Counted from the stretch's first letter, positions 45,193 through 54,770 are shown. The stretch is DNA of 64,000 nt from Fictibacillus barbaricus (GCF_014635025.1 NZ_BMCE01000002.1:1488001-1552000); one strand, 5' to 3'. The notes: generated from the sequence alone by a model not told the origin. Made by a program: numbers and translations.

Positions 45193-46053
45193 TTACTCGT
45201 TTTCTAAAAATTTCTGAATGGCAAATGCGACACCACTCTCGTCATTTTCCTTTGTTACAAATACGGACATCTCCTTAATTTCATCTACGGCATTTCCCAT
45301 AGCAACCGGAAATCCCGCTATTTCAAGCATGGAAACATCGTTATAGTTATCACCGATCGCCATCGTATTTTCTAAAGGGATCCCTTTAAGTTCAGCGTAC
45401 CTTTTAAGAGCTACCCCTTTTTGCGCTTCACTGTTTGTAATCTCTAAGTTGTTGTCAGCAGATGAACTGACAGCCAGGTCCTCTACCCCTTTTAAATGCT
45501 GAAAAGCACGTTGGAGTTTTGCCGTATCACTAGAGAAGGCAAGGAACTTATATACTTCTAGATCACTTTGTTCCATCAGTTTTTCAAAGTCTCCTACTAC
45601 ACTCACCAAGCCCAAACGGAATCGGCGCAGCGCAGCTTTTTGAACATCGTCATCCGTTGCTTCCGGATTTGATGTTAGAACGATATCTTTCATAACTTCA
45701 TAGGCTTTTTCACGATTGTCGGTATACGTTCCTTTGCTCGTGTAAAGCTCATAATAAATATCTTCTTCATCCAGAATATTTTTGATTTCTTCATATTGTG
45801 AGTACGTTAACGGGATAGAAGAAAGAATGTCCCATTCAGCCGATCTCATTTCGGCTCCATTTACACAAATAAGCGGCAGATGAAGACCGGCTTCTTCTAA
45901 TGCATGTCTTGCTTCATCATAAGAACGGCCAGTTGCGATCACAACATGATGTCCATCTTTTACAGCACTTGAAATTCTTTCGCTGTTTTCTTTTGTCACT
46001 TTTAACTGTTTATTAACCAGCGTACCATCCATATCAATTGCGATTAATTTCAT
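45193..46053 (-). CDS. Cof-type HAD-IIB phosphatase
   Basis: 286 aa. Motif I is LIAIDMDGTLVNK, motif II is VIATGR and the C2B cap lies in the middle. Motif III/IV is NSEAQKGVALKRYAELKGIP then AIGDNYNDVSMLEIAG. This subgroup (YwpJ, YxeH, YcsE-like) acts on sugar phosphates, FMN or similar small substrates. Which one is not visible. The 286-residue length is typical. Confidence 0.92.
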   Translation of the reverse strand: MKLIAIDMDGTLVNKQLKVTKENSERISSAVKDGHHVVIATGRSYDEARHALEEAGLHLPLICVNGAEMRSAEWDILSSIPLTYSQYEEIKNILDEEDIYYELYTSKGTYTDNREKAYEVMKDIVLTSNPEATDDDVQKAALRRFRLGLVSVVGDFEKLMEQSDLEVYKFLAFSSDTAKLQRAFQHLKGVEDLAVSSSADNNLEITNSEAQKGVALKRYAELKGIPLENTMAIGDNYNDVSMLEIAGFPVAMGNAVDEIKEMSVFVTKENDESGVAFAIQKFLENE

Positions 46054-46150
46054 CTAATCATCCTTTATTGCTTAGTCCATTAGTAAGTTTACCCATAAGT
46101 GAAGGCCATCTAATCATAATCCTTTGTGGATAAAGCTTATCAATAATCAA

Positions 46151-46172
46151 AAAAAAGAGCTATAATTAGCTC
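46151..46172 (-). terminator. Intrinsic terminator after the 43-aa peptide gene
   Basis: GAGCTA-ATTA-TAGCTC on the minus strand followed by eight T. It lies ~20 bases past the small gene's stop and supports it as a transcription unit. Confidence 0.82.
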
Positions 46173-46189
46173 CCCAACTTTACAATGTT

Positions 46190-46321
46190 TTAATCTTTGT
46201 AGATAAATGATTGCACCATATCTGTGACAGCGTAAAATATTTCAACGGCTTGGAACGACAATACAGATAATGCTGAAATAGAGAATAAGCCAATCACTAT
46301 AAATCGTAATAAATGAGGCAT
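46190..46321 (-). CDS. Small membrane peptide, 43 aa
   Basis: Unrecognised short gene. The ATG at 46321 has AGGAGGAG six bases or so upstream. The peptide begins MPHLLRFIVIGLFSISALSV and has one hydrophobic helix (~5-33) and a short polar tail ending IYKD. A strong terminator follows. Single-helix peptides of this kind in Bacillus often act on a membrane partner; none is evident. The ribosome binding site, the hydrophobic pattern and the terminator together make it likely real. Confidence 0.7.
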   Translation of the reverse strand: MPHLLRFIVIGLFSISALSVLSFQAVEIFYAVTDMVQSFIYKD

Positions 46322-46416
46322 TTTGAATCTCCTCCTTTTATAGCGATTATACGCCCGCTATTTTAGAAATTCAATTAATAAGGTGTATTATTCACAAAGT
46401 AAATTATGACAATAAG

Positions 46417-46731
46417 CTACAGAAACGTATAACCGTACAAAACTAATATAGAGGTTAACACAACCAAGATAACATTTAAGTTCAGCCATGCGGCGATAAA
46501 AGCAGCTGCTGCCCCAATCAATCCGTATAGATAGGAATCTGGATTAATGGTAAGTACACCAGGGAAAATAAGAGCACCTAGGATAGCAAAGGGTACATTT
46601 TTTAGAATGCCCTGAATTCTTGGATGCAGGTTGTTCGTATGAAAGAGAACGAGAGGCAGCATCCTTGGAATGTATGTAACGATTCCCATTCCGATGATTA
46701 CCCATATTAATTGATCACTCACTTTTATCAT
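46417..46731 (-). CDS. azlD: Branched-chain amino acid exporter small subunit
   Basis: 104 aa, about four helices. MGIVTYIPRMLPLVLF, the central FAILGALIFPG and AAAFIAAWLNLNVILVVL fit the AzlD family. It works with AzlC to export branched-chain amino acids or analogues (azaleucine resistance in B. subtilis). Its start overlaps the azlC end by 17 bases. Confidence 0.9.
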   Translation of the reverse strand: MIKVSDQLIWVIIGMGIVTYIPRMLPLVLFHTNNLHPRIQGILKNVPFAILGALIFPGVLTINPDSYLYGLIGAAAAFIAAWLNLNVILVVLTSILVLYGYTFL

Positions 46732-47440
46732 CCCCTTTTATAAAGAACTCAATGGACACAGCAGCGATAAGGGTTGATAAAATAATTCCCCATCCCCCGC
46801 TTAAAGCTGGGATCAGCGAAAATAAATAATTTAAAACAGCAGCAACTCCAGCAAGAGCAATTACCTTCTTGCTCTTTTTGGCTGCTGGAACGAGTAATGC
46901 AATAAACATGGCATAAAGTGCAATCCCCATACTAGCTTGAAGGGATTCCGGCAACCCAGATCCCATTACGTATCCTACACCTGAAAAAATCACCCAGCAA
47001 CTGTATGCAACAAGACCGAGACCAAGCAAATAGCTTCCTGTGATCTTCTTTTCTGTGGAAGTAGCCGCAACTGAGAAGGTTTCATCCGTTATCAAAAAGG
47101 CGTAAATAGCTTTTAACCATTTTGGATCATCTTCTGCTCGCTCCTTAAGAGAAGCACTCATCAGGAGATGACGAATGTTCATAATAAAGGTGGTAAGGAT
47201 CAGTTCTGCTGCACCGCTTGCAGCAGCAATCATCGATAATGCAATATATTGAGAAGCACCGGCAAAAACAATAATACTCATTCCTACTGTTTCAAAAAGA
47301 CTTAAGCCTGCTGCTTTTGCAAGTAGACCAAATGTGAACGCAACAGGCATATAACCAATAGCAATCGGTAATCCAGCTGAAATACCCTTTTTCCAATGGG
47401 CAGGTGAATGTTCTCTAGGCATAGCAGGGCTTGGCATCAT
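46715..47440 (-). CDS. azlC: Branched-chain amino acid exporter large subunit
   Basis: 241 aa, about six or seven helices. The family segments are KKGISAGLPIAIGYMPVAFT, GASQYIALSMI and FIMNIRHLLMSASLKE. It partners AzlD. The start at ATG 47440 is followed by a second ATG; CGGAGATG lies upstream. In this window it is near the bkd operon but separated by murG, so no shared operon is implied. Confidence 0.93.
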   Translation of the reverse strand: MMPSPAMPREHSPAHWKKGISAGLPIAIGYMPVAFTFGLLAKAAGLSLFETVGMSIIVFAGASQYIALSMIAAASGAAELILTTFIMNIRHLLMSASLKERAEDDPKWLKAIYAFLITDETFSVAATSTEKKITGSYLLGLGLVAYSCWVIFSGVGYVMGSGLPESLQASMGIALYAMFIALLVPAAKKSKKVIALAGVAAVLNYLFSLIPALSGGWGIILSTLIAAVSIEFFIKGDDKSE

Positions 47441-47483
47441 CGTTTTTTCATCTCCGTCTTTGTATGATGTAAAATTGTGCCTG

Positions 47484-47523
47484 AATTGTAAGGGGTCTGT
47501 CCCGGGACAGACCCCTTACAATT
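47484..47523. repeat. Perfect 40-bp palindrome at the murG stop codon
   Basis: AATTGTAAGGGGTCTGTCCC (47484-47503) is followed by its exact reverse complement up to 47523. The arms are perfect with no loop. It includes the murG stop codon and lies upstream of azlC. No T-tract follows on either strand, so it is not a classic terminator. It resembles GGGGTCTGTCCC-type extragenic palindromes of bacilli. Confidence 0.9.
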
Positions 47524-48586
47524 ATTTCTGGCCTGTGATCGTTCTTAAGATAAGGTCCACACTATCAGAAGCCTTGAAGCTTTCCATGTTTTTCTTAATG
47601 TTTTCTTGATCTGCTTTTAAATCTTTTAATGAAGTAAGCAGTGTTACTTTCGTTAGTTCTTCTTCATACAAAACATGGCAATAGCCTTGTTTTTCAAATG
47701 ATTGCGCGTTGAGTATCTGGTCCCCCCGGCTAGCCGCTCTTGAAAGTGGGATTAAGAGCATCGGAATCTTAAGCGTTAGCCACTCAAAGATACTGTTCGA
47801 TCCAGCACGTGAGATAACAAAGTCAGTCGCCGCAACAATATCTGGCAGTTCACTTTGAATATATTCAAACTGACGGTATCCCTCAGTGTTCGTTAGACTT
47901 TGATCCACATTTCCTTTTCCGCAAATGTGTACGATTTGATAGGAACGAATCAACTCAGGGAGTGCTTCGCGTAGTGCTTCATTGATTTTTCGTGCACCTA
48001 AGCTTCCACCCATGATCGTCAGCACAGGCAAATGATTTCGAAAGCCTAAGAAAGATAAACCTTTCTCTTTAGATCCTTGTAAAAGCTCGTCTCGTATTGG
48101 AGAGCCCGTTACGATGGCTTGCCCTGATGCAAAATGCTTTTTCGCTTCATCAAACGTAACAAAAATCCTGGAAGCAAACTTTGAAGATATTTTGTTCGCA
48201 AGTCCTGGTGTAATATCCGATTCGTGAATATACACAGGGATTTTTCTCATCCAGGCTGCAATCACAACTGGAACGGCTACGAATCCTCCTTTTGAGAAAA
48301 CAGCATCCGGTTTTATTTTTCCTAGTTTCATATAAGCTTGCAGAACACCCGCTGCTACCTTAAACGGATCTTTTATATTTTTCAAATCAAAATAGCGTCT
48401 TAACTTCCCGCTTGAAATTCCGTAATAAGGAACATTTGTGCCTTCCGTTATCAAACTCTTCTCTATTCCATCGACAGAACCGATGTAATGCAGGTCCCAT
48501 CCCATTTTTTCTAACTTTGGTATTAATGCTAGATGCGGGGTTACGTGTCCTGCAGAACCACCGCCTGTTAAAACTAATTTCTTCAA
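47522..48586 (-). CDS. murG: MurG-type UDP-GlcNAc:lipid II glycosyltransferase, stand-alone
   Basis: 354 aa GT28 enzyme. The N-terminal glycine-rich loop is [64 protein letters not shown] and [11 protein letters not shown] follow. It transfers GlcNAc to lipid I on the cytoplasmic face. The gene is not within a mur/div cluster, and HESD..PG replaces the common HEQN..PG. It may be a paralogue (B. cereus-group genomes carry a second murG of this size) rather than the essential copy. Confidence 0.88.
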   Translation of the reverse strand: MKKLVLTGGGSAGHVTPHLALIPKLEKMGWDLHYIGSVDGIEKSLITEGTNVPYYGISSGKLRRYFDLKNIKDPFKVAAGVLQAYMKLGKIKPDAVFSKGGFVAVPVVIAAWMRKIPVYIHESDITPGLANKISSKFASRIFVTFDEAKKHFASGQAIVTGSPIRDELLQGSKEKGLSFLGFRNHLPVLTIMGGSLGARKINEALREALPELIRSYQIVHICGKGNVDQSLTNTEGYRQFEYIQSELPDIVAATDFVISRAGSNSIFEWLTLKIPMLLIPLSRAASRGDQILNAQSFEKQGYCHVLYEEELTKVTLLTSLKDLKADQENIKKNMESFKASDSVDLILRTITGQK

Positions 48587-48727
48587 AAAGCATTCCTCAC
48601 TTCTTTGTATATCCGCCGGCTTTAAACGAATTTTATCTTATCGCCATTTTAATATATGTGGCTAAAAAAAGAAAATGGCAGTTGAATGATAATTGTGAGT
48701 TAATTCTATGTGGCTTCATTTTCAATT

Positions 48728-48755
48728 AAAAAAAGCGGCCATGTTGACCGCTTCT
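48728..48755 (-). terminator. Intrinsic terminator of the bkd operon
   Basis: AAGCGG and CCGCTT around a nine-base loop, then TTTTTAATTG on the minus strand. Confidence 0.8.
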
Positions 48756-48762
48756 TCCTCTT

Positions 48763-50196
48763 TCAGACCGAACTTTTCTCTTTTTTGCGTGTTGGCGGTA
48801 CATGGATTGCTTTACCGTTTAAGCTTTCAACCGCTTCAAGCCAGGCTTCATTCAAAGCTGGATGTGCGTATACAGGATAAGCCAGATCTTCTTCTCTAGC
48901 CACCATCTCTAGCGCATAAGTTCCTGCCTGAATCATTTCAGCAGCTCCAGCACCCATCATGTGAATGCCAAGAATGACGTCCGTTTTTGCATCCATCACC
49001 ATTTTGGATAATCCCTCTTTTTGTCCAAGGATTGAAGCAAAGCCGTTCCCGCTCATGGAGAACTGTCCGGTTTTTATTTCATACCCTTCAGCACGCGCCT
49101 GTTCTTCTGTCAGACCGACTGACGCAATCGGCGGATTCGTGTGTACCACGTAAGGAACCAGGCTTAAATTAAACGCTGAGTGCTGTCCTGCCATATGTTC
49201 AGCCGCCGTTTTTCCTTGCTTGATCGCTTTAGATGCAAGTTTCATTCCAATCGTACAGTCACCGGCTGCATAAATGTTCGAAACACTTGTTTGTCCTTGC
49301 TCATTCACGATAATGAACCCGTTCTCATCACGTTCTAATGAGATCGCCTCAAGACCTAGACTCTCAACATTTGGAGAATAACCGGCCGCAAACAGAACAT
49401 GTGATGTTTCAAATGAGACTTTTTCATCGCTGTCTTTTTTCAGTGTTACCGTCACTGTATCAGCAGCTTCCTCTGCACATTCCCACAGATGATTCTTAAA
49501 AACTTTAATCTTATTTTTTTTCAAAACTCGCAGCAGTTCTTTTTCGATACTGGCATCTAAACCAAATCCGTCAGACGGAATCACGACCGTTACTTCGCTG
49601 CCAAGCTGTTTATATGCCATGGCTGCTTCTAGTACGAAATAGTCTTCACCATAGATGAGGAGACTTTCCGGGAGCTCGTTCAACTCCCATAATGTGTGTG
49701 GTGTCATCAGCCGGTTTGATAGAGATGCATCTTTAGGCAAAAGCGGTGAGCTGCCAGTTGCAATAAGCGCATGTTCAAAATCGTACATCTCGAAATGGTG
49801 ACCTGAATCAATCCCTATTCGTTCTGATGACATAAAGGATGCTGTTCCTGTCAGGTGCTCAATTCTATTCGCTTTAATCAGTGCTTCGACACCTTTTTGA
49901 AGCCCAGTTACTACAGAAGAATAGTAGTTTGAGAAGGTGTTATAGTCAAAGCTTGCTTCTGGGACAGAGATCCCCATCTGCTTGTATTGCGATAGCCCCG
50001 AAAAATTAGCTGAAGCCTGCGTCAGGCTTTTAGAAGGAATACACCCTTTATGAAGACAAACGCCGCCAAGCTTTTCTTTTTCGATCAGTGTAACTTCCAT
50101 TCCAAGCTGAGCTGCACGAATCGCTGCATGATACCCGCCGGGTCCGCCTCCGATAATAACAAGCTGCCGTTTTGTTGCAAAATCACCTACAACCAT
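48763..50196 (-). CDS. lpdV: Dihydrolipoyl dehydrogenase of branched-chain keto-acid complex (E3)
   Basis: 477 aa flavoprotein. FAD motif IIGGGPGGYHAAIRAAQLGM, redox disulfide GGVCLHKGCIPSK (Cys47, Cys52), NAD domain, IYAAGDCT and the C-terminal His-Glu pair in AHPALNEAWLEAV. It reoxidises the lipoyl groups of the E2 component. It is the last gene of the operon and starts one base after the bkdB stop. In the family the operon's own E3 is specific to the branched-chain complex. Confidence 0.94.
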   Translation of the reverse strand: MVVGDFATKRQLVIIGGGPGGYHAAIRAAQLGMEVTLIEKEKLGGVCLHKGCIPSKSLTQASANFSGLSQYKQMGISVPEASFDYNTFSNYYSSVVTGLQKGVEALIKANRIEHLTGTASFMSSERIGIDSGHHFEMYDFEHALIATGSSPLLPKDASLSNRLMTPHTLWELNELPESLLIYGEDYFVLEAAMAYKQLGSEVTVVIPSDGFGLDASIEKELLRVLKKNKIKVFKNHLWECAEEAADTVTVTLKKDSDEKVSFETSHVLFAAGYSPNVESLGLEAISLERDENGFIIVNEQGQTSVSNIYAAGDCTIGMKLASKAIKQGKTAAEHMAGQHSAFNLSLVPYVVHTNPPIASVGLTEEQARAEGYEIKTGQFSMSGNGFASILGQKEGLSKMVMDAKTDVILGIHMMGAGAAEMIQAGTYALEMVAREEDLAYPVYAHPALNEAWLEAVESLNGKAIHVPPTRKKEKSSV

Positions 50197-51471
50197 CTAA
50201 ATCAGCTCCAGTGTCATGAAGTATGGGTTCTCGATGAGTTCTTTTACACGGTTCGTAAACATAACTGCTGTCGCTCCATCTGCCACACGGTGATCAAAGG
50301 ACATAGACACATTCATCATCGAACGGATCACGATATCATTTCCAACAACCACTGGCGTTTTCTTTGTTTTATGAAAAGCCATCAGTGCTACTTCTGGATG
50401 ATTGATAATCGGAGTTGCCGCAATCGAACCAAGAGGACCAACATTGGAAATGGTAAATGTTCCGCCTGTCAGATCTGAACCCTTTAGTTTGTTCGTTTTT
50501 GCACGTGTGATCTTATCTTTCATATCGTGCGCGATATCTCTTACATTTCGCTGTTCTACATGTGAGATGACAGGAACGATCAGACCTTCATCAGAGTCTG
50601 TAGCAATTCCGATATTTACGTTCTTCTCTAAACGAATGACTTCCTTCTCTTCATCAAGCTTCGCATTGAAGATCGGAAAGTCTTTTAATGCGATCTGAAT
50701 AGCCTTTACAAAGAAAGCTGCAACAGAAACGTTCATTCCTCGTTTGTTGTCAGGATCCATCGCTTTAAGCTGCTTCTTCAGATCCATAACTGCTGTTACA
50801 TCAATTTCTTCAAAATGTGTAACATGCGGTATAGTCGCGAGCGATTGTACCATTTTCTTTGCAATCTGCTTTCTGCGTCCTTTAAAAGGAATCTCTTCTG
50901 CATCTTTTGAAGCATATGAAGGTGCTTCAACCTTACTATCTGCTGTGAGGTTTGCCGCTTCGTCTTTTACTGCAGGAGCAGATCCGTTCTGGATAAAGTT
51001 ATAAACGTCCTGATCGGTTACACGTCCGCCTGGTCCCGTGCCAATGATCTGTTCAATATCCACACCGTTTTCACGAGCAATTTTTCTTGTAAAGGGAGCG
51101 GCTAGAACGCGTTTGTTCAGCGTTGCAATACCACCACCGAATGCAGTATTACTCGGTGCGGCAACAATTTTATCCTCCACCGGCTGCTCTGGAGCAGTTG
51201 CCTCTTCTTCTTTTTGTGAAGATGGCTCTCCTGCTGAAGCCGCTTCGATCGTTAAAATAACAGAACCGACCGTTACCACGTCGCCTTCTTTTACTTTGAT
51301 GTCCTTGATGGTTCCTGCTGCAGGTGAAGGCAGTTCGGCCGTCACTTTGTCAGTTTGCACTTCCACTAGCGGCTGGTCGATTTTTACGGAATCCCCCGCT
51401 TTTACAAAAAAGTGAATGACTTCTCCTTCATGCATACCTTCTCCGATATCATGCAATTTAACTTCTACCAC
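50197..51471 (-). CDS. bkdB: Branched-chain keto-acid dehydrogenase E2 (dihydrolipoyl acyltransferase)
   Basis: 424 aa. A lipoyl domain has Lys42 in EVQTDKVTAELPSPAAG, then an acidic/Ala linker, the peripheral subunit-binding domain (LAAPFTRKIARENGVDIEQI), and the catalytic acyltransferase domain with GGTFTISNVGPLG and the active-site SFDHRVADGA. It forms the core of the complex and makes isobutyryl-, isovaleryl- and 2-methylbutyryl-CoA, the primers of branched-chain fatty acids. Confidence 0.95.
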   Translation of the reverse strand: MVEVKLHDIGEGMHEGEVIHFFVKAGDSVKIDQPLVEVQTDKVTAELPSPAAGTIKDIKVKEGDVVTVGSVILTIEAASAGEPSSQKEEEATAPEQPVEDKIVAAPSNTAFGGGIATLNKRVLAAPFTRKIARENGVDIEQIIGTGPGGRVTDQDVYNFIQNGSAPAVKDEAANLTADSKVEAPSYASKDAEEIPFKGRRKQIAKKMVQSLATIPHVTHFEEIDVTAVMDLKKQLKAMDPDNKRGMNVSVAAFFVKAIQIALKDFPIFNAKLDEEKEVIRLEKNVNIGIATDSDEGLIVPVISHVEQRNVRDIAHDMKDKITRAKTNKLKGSDLTGGTFTISNVGPLGSIAATPIINHPEVALMAFHKTKKTPVVVGNDIVIRSMMNVSMSFDHRVADGATAVMFTNRVKELIENPYFMTLELI

Positions 51472-51484
51472 TCATATCCACCTC

Positions 51485-52480
51485 CTAAAATTGCGTTACT
51501 TTTTCAATCGCCTGTACAACACGTTCCGCACTAGGCAGATAGTGATCTTCTAGAGCAAACATCGGTACCGGTGTATCAAAACCAGTTACGCGTTCAACCG
51601 GTGCTTTCATATAAAGGAAAGATGTATCGTTGATCAGCGACATGATCGTCTCGCCAAGTCCGCCCGTTCCTGGTGCTTCATGAACGATAACCGCACGGCC
51701 TGTTTTTTGTACGCTCTCTGCAATCATTTCTTTATCAAGCGGATAAAGGGTACGAAGATCGATCACATCACACTTGATGCCTTTTTCTTCAGCCGTTTTC
51801 GCTGCTTTCGTCACGACGTCGATCATCGCGCCGTATGCAAAGATCGTTACATCGTCACCTTCTTGAAGACGAGCTGCTTTTCCAAGTGGAACATTGTATT
51901 TCCCATCTGGAACATCCATTTTCGTACTTCTATAGCACCGCATCGGTTCTAAGAAAAGAACAGGGTCTGGATCTTCAATGGCTGAGATCAGCATTCCTTT
52001 TGCATCATAAGGGTTAGAAGGAACGACAACCTTCATTCCTGGCATCCCTGTAAAAAGTGCTTCAACGGAATCAGAGTGAATTTCAGGTGCACGAACTCCT
52101 GCTCCAAACGGTGCACGAATAACCATTGGCACAGTAAAAGCACCCAGCGTTCTTGCACGGATTCGAGACGCGTGTGTCATGATCTGATTGAATGCAGGAT
52201 AGATAAAACCTAAAAACTGCATTTCAGCGATCGGTTTAAATCCGTTCATCGCAAGCCCGATTGACGTCCCGATAATGCCTGACTCTGCAAGCGGCGTATC
52301 GATTACACGATGATCACCGAATTCAGCCACAAGACCGTCAGTCGCACGGAAAACTCCACCGTTCTGACCAACGTCTTCTCCAAGTACGATTACGTTCTCT
52401 TGTTCTTTCATCATTACTCTCATGCCGTCTGTGACAGCTTGAACCATCGTTAACTTTTTTGTATCTACTGCCGTTGTCAT
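51485..52480 (-). CDS. bkdAB: Branched-chain keto-acid dehydrogenase E1 beta
   Basis: 331 aa transketolase-like subunit: VLGEDVGQNGGVFRATDGL, DTPLAESGIIGTSIGLAMNG, RAPFGAGVRAPEIHSDSVEA and VIHEAPGTGGLGE. It pairs with E1 alpha to decarboxylate branched-chain 2-keto acids with thiamine diphosphate. Its start codon overlaps the E1 alpha stop by one base (TAATG), so subunit synthesis is coupled. The gene is 13 bases before bkdB. Confidence 0.95.
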   Translation of the reverse strand: MTTAVDTKKLTMVQAVTDGMRVMMKEQENVIVLGEDVGQNGGVFRATDGLVAEFGDHRVIDTPLAESGIIGTSIGLAMNGFKPIAEMQFLGFIYPAFNQIMTHASRIRARTLGAFTVPMVIRAPFGAGVRAPEIHSDSVEALFTGMPGMKVVVPSNPYDAKGMLISAIEDPDPVLFLEPMRCYRSTKMDVPDGKYNVPLGKAARLQEGDDVTIFAYGAMIDVVTKAAKTAEEKGIKCDVIDLRTLYPLDKEMIAESVQKTGRAVIVHEAPGTGGLGETIMSLINDTSFLYMKAPVERVTGFDTPVPMFALEDHYLPSAERVVQAIEKVTQF

Positions 52481-53544
52481 TAGCGATCACCTCTTGAATG
52501 AGCGTATGCTTCTTTTTGGCTTTCAATCGGCCATGGATTTTCCGCAAACACATGATCAAACACATCGTTATAATGTGGAGCTGGTGTCTCTTCCATCTCT
52601 TTTACGGCTGCTTCAATCTCAGCTGTTAAAGACTCCTGAAGTTCTGTGGCCCACTTCTCATCCCACATATTTTCATTCTTCATAAAGCGCTCGAGCCTTA
52701 AAACAGGATCGGTTGTCTCACGCCGTGTTGCTGACTCATCTTGATTTCTGTATTTTGAAGGATCATCAGCCGTTGTATGTGCGCCATATCGCCACGTTAC
52801 TGCTTCAATCAATGTTGGCCCTTCACCTTTTCTTGCGCGTTCAACCGCTGTACGTGTATGGAAATAAACGGCGAACACATCATTACCGTCTAAACGAACA
52901 CCTTCCATCTCGTAAGCTACTGCTTTTTGGGCGATCGTTTTACTTTTCATCTGCTTTTCAATCGGAACAGATATGGCAAAACCGTTATTCTGGTTAAAGA
53001 AAACAACTGGTGCGTTAAAAACACTCGCAAAGTTCAAGCCCTCGTGAAAATCGCCTTCCGATGTAGCTCCGTCACCGAAATAAACGATAGATGCGCGGTC
53101 CGTTCCTTTTAATTTTTCAGCCCAAGCTGCCCCTGTTGCGTGAAGAAGCTGTGATGCGATCGGCACTGCAGGAGGGAAAATATTTTTTCCTTCAGGCGGG
53201 ATACAGCCTTCTTGGCGGCCTTTCCAATAAAGGAACAGTGTCTTTAATGAATGACCAAATGTCATCGTGGCCGCATGATCACGGTAAGTTGGAAACATCC
53301 AGTCACCCTCACCCATCGCCAAGGCACTGCCAATCTGTGATGCTTCCTGTCCTTCAAAAGGAACGTACGTGCCAATTCTTCCTTGACGCTGAAGATTCAC
53401 GCCTTTACGGTCAAAGAGTCTGGAACGAAGCATCTTCGTATACAGTTCTTTCGTTAGTTCTTCTGTGATCTCACCGCGATATGTTTCATCCGTCCATTCA
53501 CCGTTTTCATTAATAATCTGCAATTTTGGAAATAGCTTTTCCAT
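52480..53544 (-). CDS. bkdAA: Branched-chain keto-acid dehydrogenase E1 alpha
   Basis: 354 aa. The thiamine diphosphate motif is YFGDGATSEGDFHEGLNFAS to a later FFNQNNGFAISVP; the phosphorylation-loop region is TWRYGAHTTADDPSKYR. FEGQEASQIGSALAMGEGDW and YRDHAATMTFGHSL line the active site. It carries out the decarboxylation with BkdAB. It lies 15 bases after the leucine dehydrogenase gene. Confidence 0.95.
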   Translation of the reverse strand: MEKLFPKLQIINENGEWTDETYRGEITEELTKELYTKMLRSRLFDRKGVNLQRQGRIGTYVPFEGQEASQIGSALAMGEGDWMFPTYRDHAATMTFGHSLKTLFLYWKGRQEGCIPPEGKNIFPPAVPIASQLLHATGAAWAEKLKGTDRASIVYFGDGATSEGDFHEGLNFASVFNAPVVFFNQNNGFAISVPIEKQMKSKTIAQKAVAYEMEGVRLDGNDVFAVYFHTRTAVERARKGEGPTLIEAVTWRYGAHTTADDPSKYRNQDESATRRETTDPVLRLERFMKNENMWDEKWATELQESLTAEIEAAVKEMEETPAPHYNDVFDHVFAENPWPIESQKEAYAHSRGDR

Positions 53545-53559
53545 GGATTGAATCCCTCC

Positions 53560-54666
53560 TTAGTTTCGAACCTGCCATTTTGGTCTTCGGTTATGAGCAA
53601 AAAAGCTGTTTCGTTTTGAACGGGCAGCCATCTTCTCTTCACAGAAGCGGTTAGCAGCCTCCATTGTAGAGATGCTGTTCTTCGTACTCTCACTGTAAAT
53701 TTGGATTAAGCTGTCATAGATCGCTCTCGTTTTTGTTAAGACTCGGGCTTTGTTAGGTCCGTAAAGCTCATCAGCAACCTGAATCAGTCCGCCGGCATTT
53801 ACAATATAATCTGGCCCATAAAGGATTCCTTTTTGCTGGAGATAGAGTCCATGCTTATCTTCTAGGAGCTGATTGTTCGCACTTCCTACTATTGCTTTTA
53901 CTTTCAGCTTTTCAATCGTCTCATCGTGAATGATACCGCCAAGCGCACAAGGGATAAAAACATCTGCGTCCACTCCATAGATGTCGTTTCCTTCCACAAC
54001 CTCTACGTTCCCCGGCAGGAGTTCGGCTCTTTCCTGAATAAGCTTTAACGCTTTCTCGTTAATGTCCGTAACATAGATTTGTGCTCCTGCAGCAAGCAGC
54101 TGTTCCGCCACTTTAAATCCTACTTTTCCTAGTCCTTGAATCGAATAAGATTTGCCCGCTAGTTCGTCAGTACCTTCAAGTGTCTGAATCGTTGCTTGCA
54201 GACCATAGATTACCCCTTGAGCAGTTGGAACAGATGAGTCACCGCTACCGCCGTATTCTTCTGGAACACCAACAATGCAGTTTGTTTCTTTTAACGCGTG
54301 AACAAAATCATCTGGAGTCGTTCCCATATCGGTACCTGTATAGAATCTGCCGTTTAATGAATCGACAAACTGTCCGAATGCGCGGAACAACTCTGGTGTG
54401 CTGTCAGTTGAGGGATCTCCGATAATAACGGATTTTCCGCCGCCAAAATCAACATCTGCACCTGCACATTTATAGGTCATTCCTTTGGAGAGACGAAGAA
54501 CATCTTCCAATGCTTCATCAACAGATTTATACGGCCTCATTCTGCATCCGCCAAGAGCTGGCCCCAATGTCGTGTTATGGATGGCAATGATCGCCTTGAG
54601 ACCTGTTGATGGATCGTTACAAAAAACAACTTGCTCGTGCTGTGATATTTTCTCAAACATGCTCAA
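53560..54666 (-). CDS. bcd: Leucine (branched-chain amino acid) dehydrogenase
   Basis: 368 aa Glu/Leu/Phe/Val dehydrogenase. [12 protein letters not shown] and [21 protein letters not shown] hold the catalytic Lys residues; the Rossmann loop is [20 protein letters not shown]. It deaminates Leu, Ile and Val to the keto acids used by the following bkd genes. B. subtilis has the order ptb-bcd-buk-lpdV-bkd; here ptb and buk are missing. A cre site lies just upstream. Confidence 0.93.
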   Translation of the reverse strand: MSMFEKISQHEQVVFCNDPSTGLKAIIAIHNTTLGPALGGCRMRPYKSVDEALEDVLRLSKGMTYKCAGADVDFGGGKSVIIGDPSTDSTPELFRAFGQFVDSLNGRFYTGTDMGTTPDDFVHALKETNCIVGVPEEYGGSGDSSVPTAQGVIYGLQATIQTLEGTDELAGKSYSIQGLGKVGFKVAEQLLAAGAQIYVTDINEKALKLIQERAELLPGNVEVVEGNDIYGVDADVFIPCALGGIIHDETIEKLKVKAIVGSANNQLLEDKHGLYLQQKGILYGPDYIVNAGGLIQVADELYGPNKARVLTKTRAIYDSLIQIYSESTKNSISTMEAANRFCEEKMAARSKRNSFFAHNRRPKWQVRN

Positions 54667-54737
54667 ATCCCCCTAGTATATCTCTATTTCTCTCTGAATC
54701 TGTTTACTTTTCTCCTTCTACACTTTGCTGCTTTAAA

Positions 54738-54753
54738 GTGTAAGCGCTTTCAT
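54738..54753 (-). promoter_or_regulatory. CcpA cre site upstream of bcd-bkd
   Basis: ATGAAAGCGCTTACAC on the minus strand matches the cre consensus WTGNAARCGNWWWCAW at all but the final base; the core TGAAAGCGCTTACA is ideal. It is ~75 bases before bcd. A TTGCAA just upstream may be a -35. Confidence 0.78.
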
Positions 54754-54770
54754 GAAATTGCAAAAAAATA

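Noticed and set aside
47484-47523. Rho-independent terminator of murG
   Set aside because: The palindrome is strong but has no loop and no T-tract on either strand.
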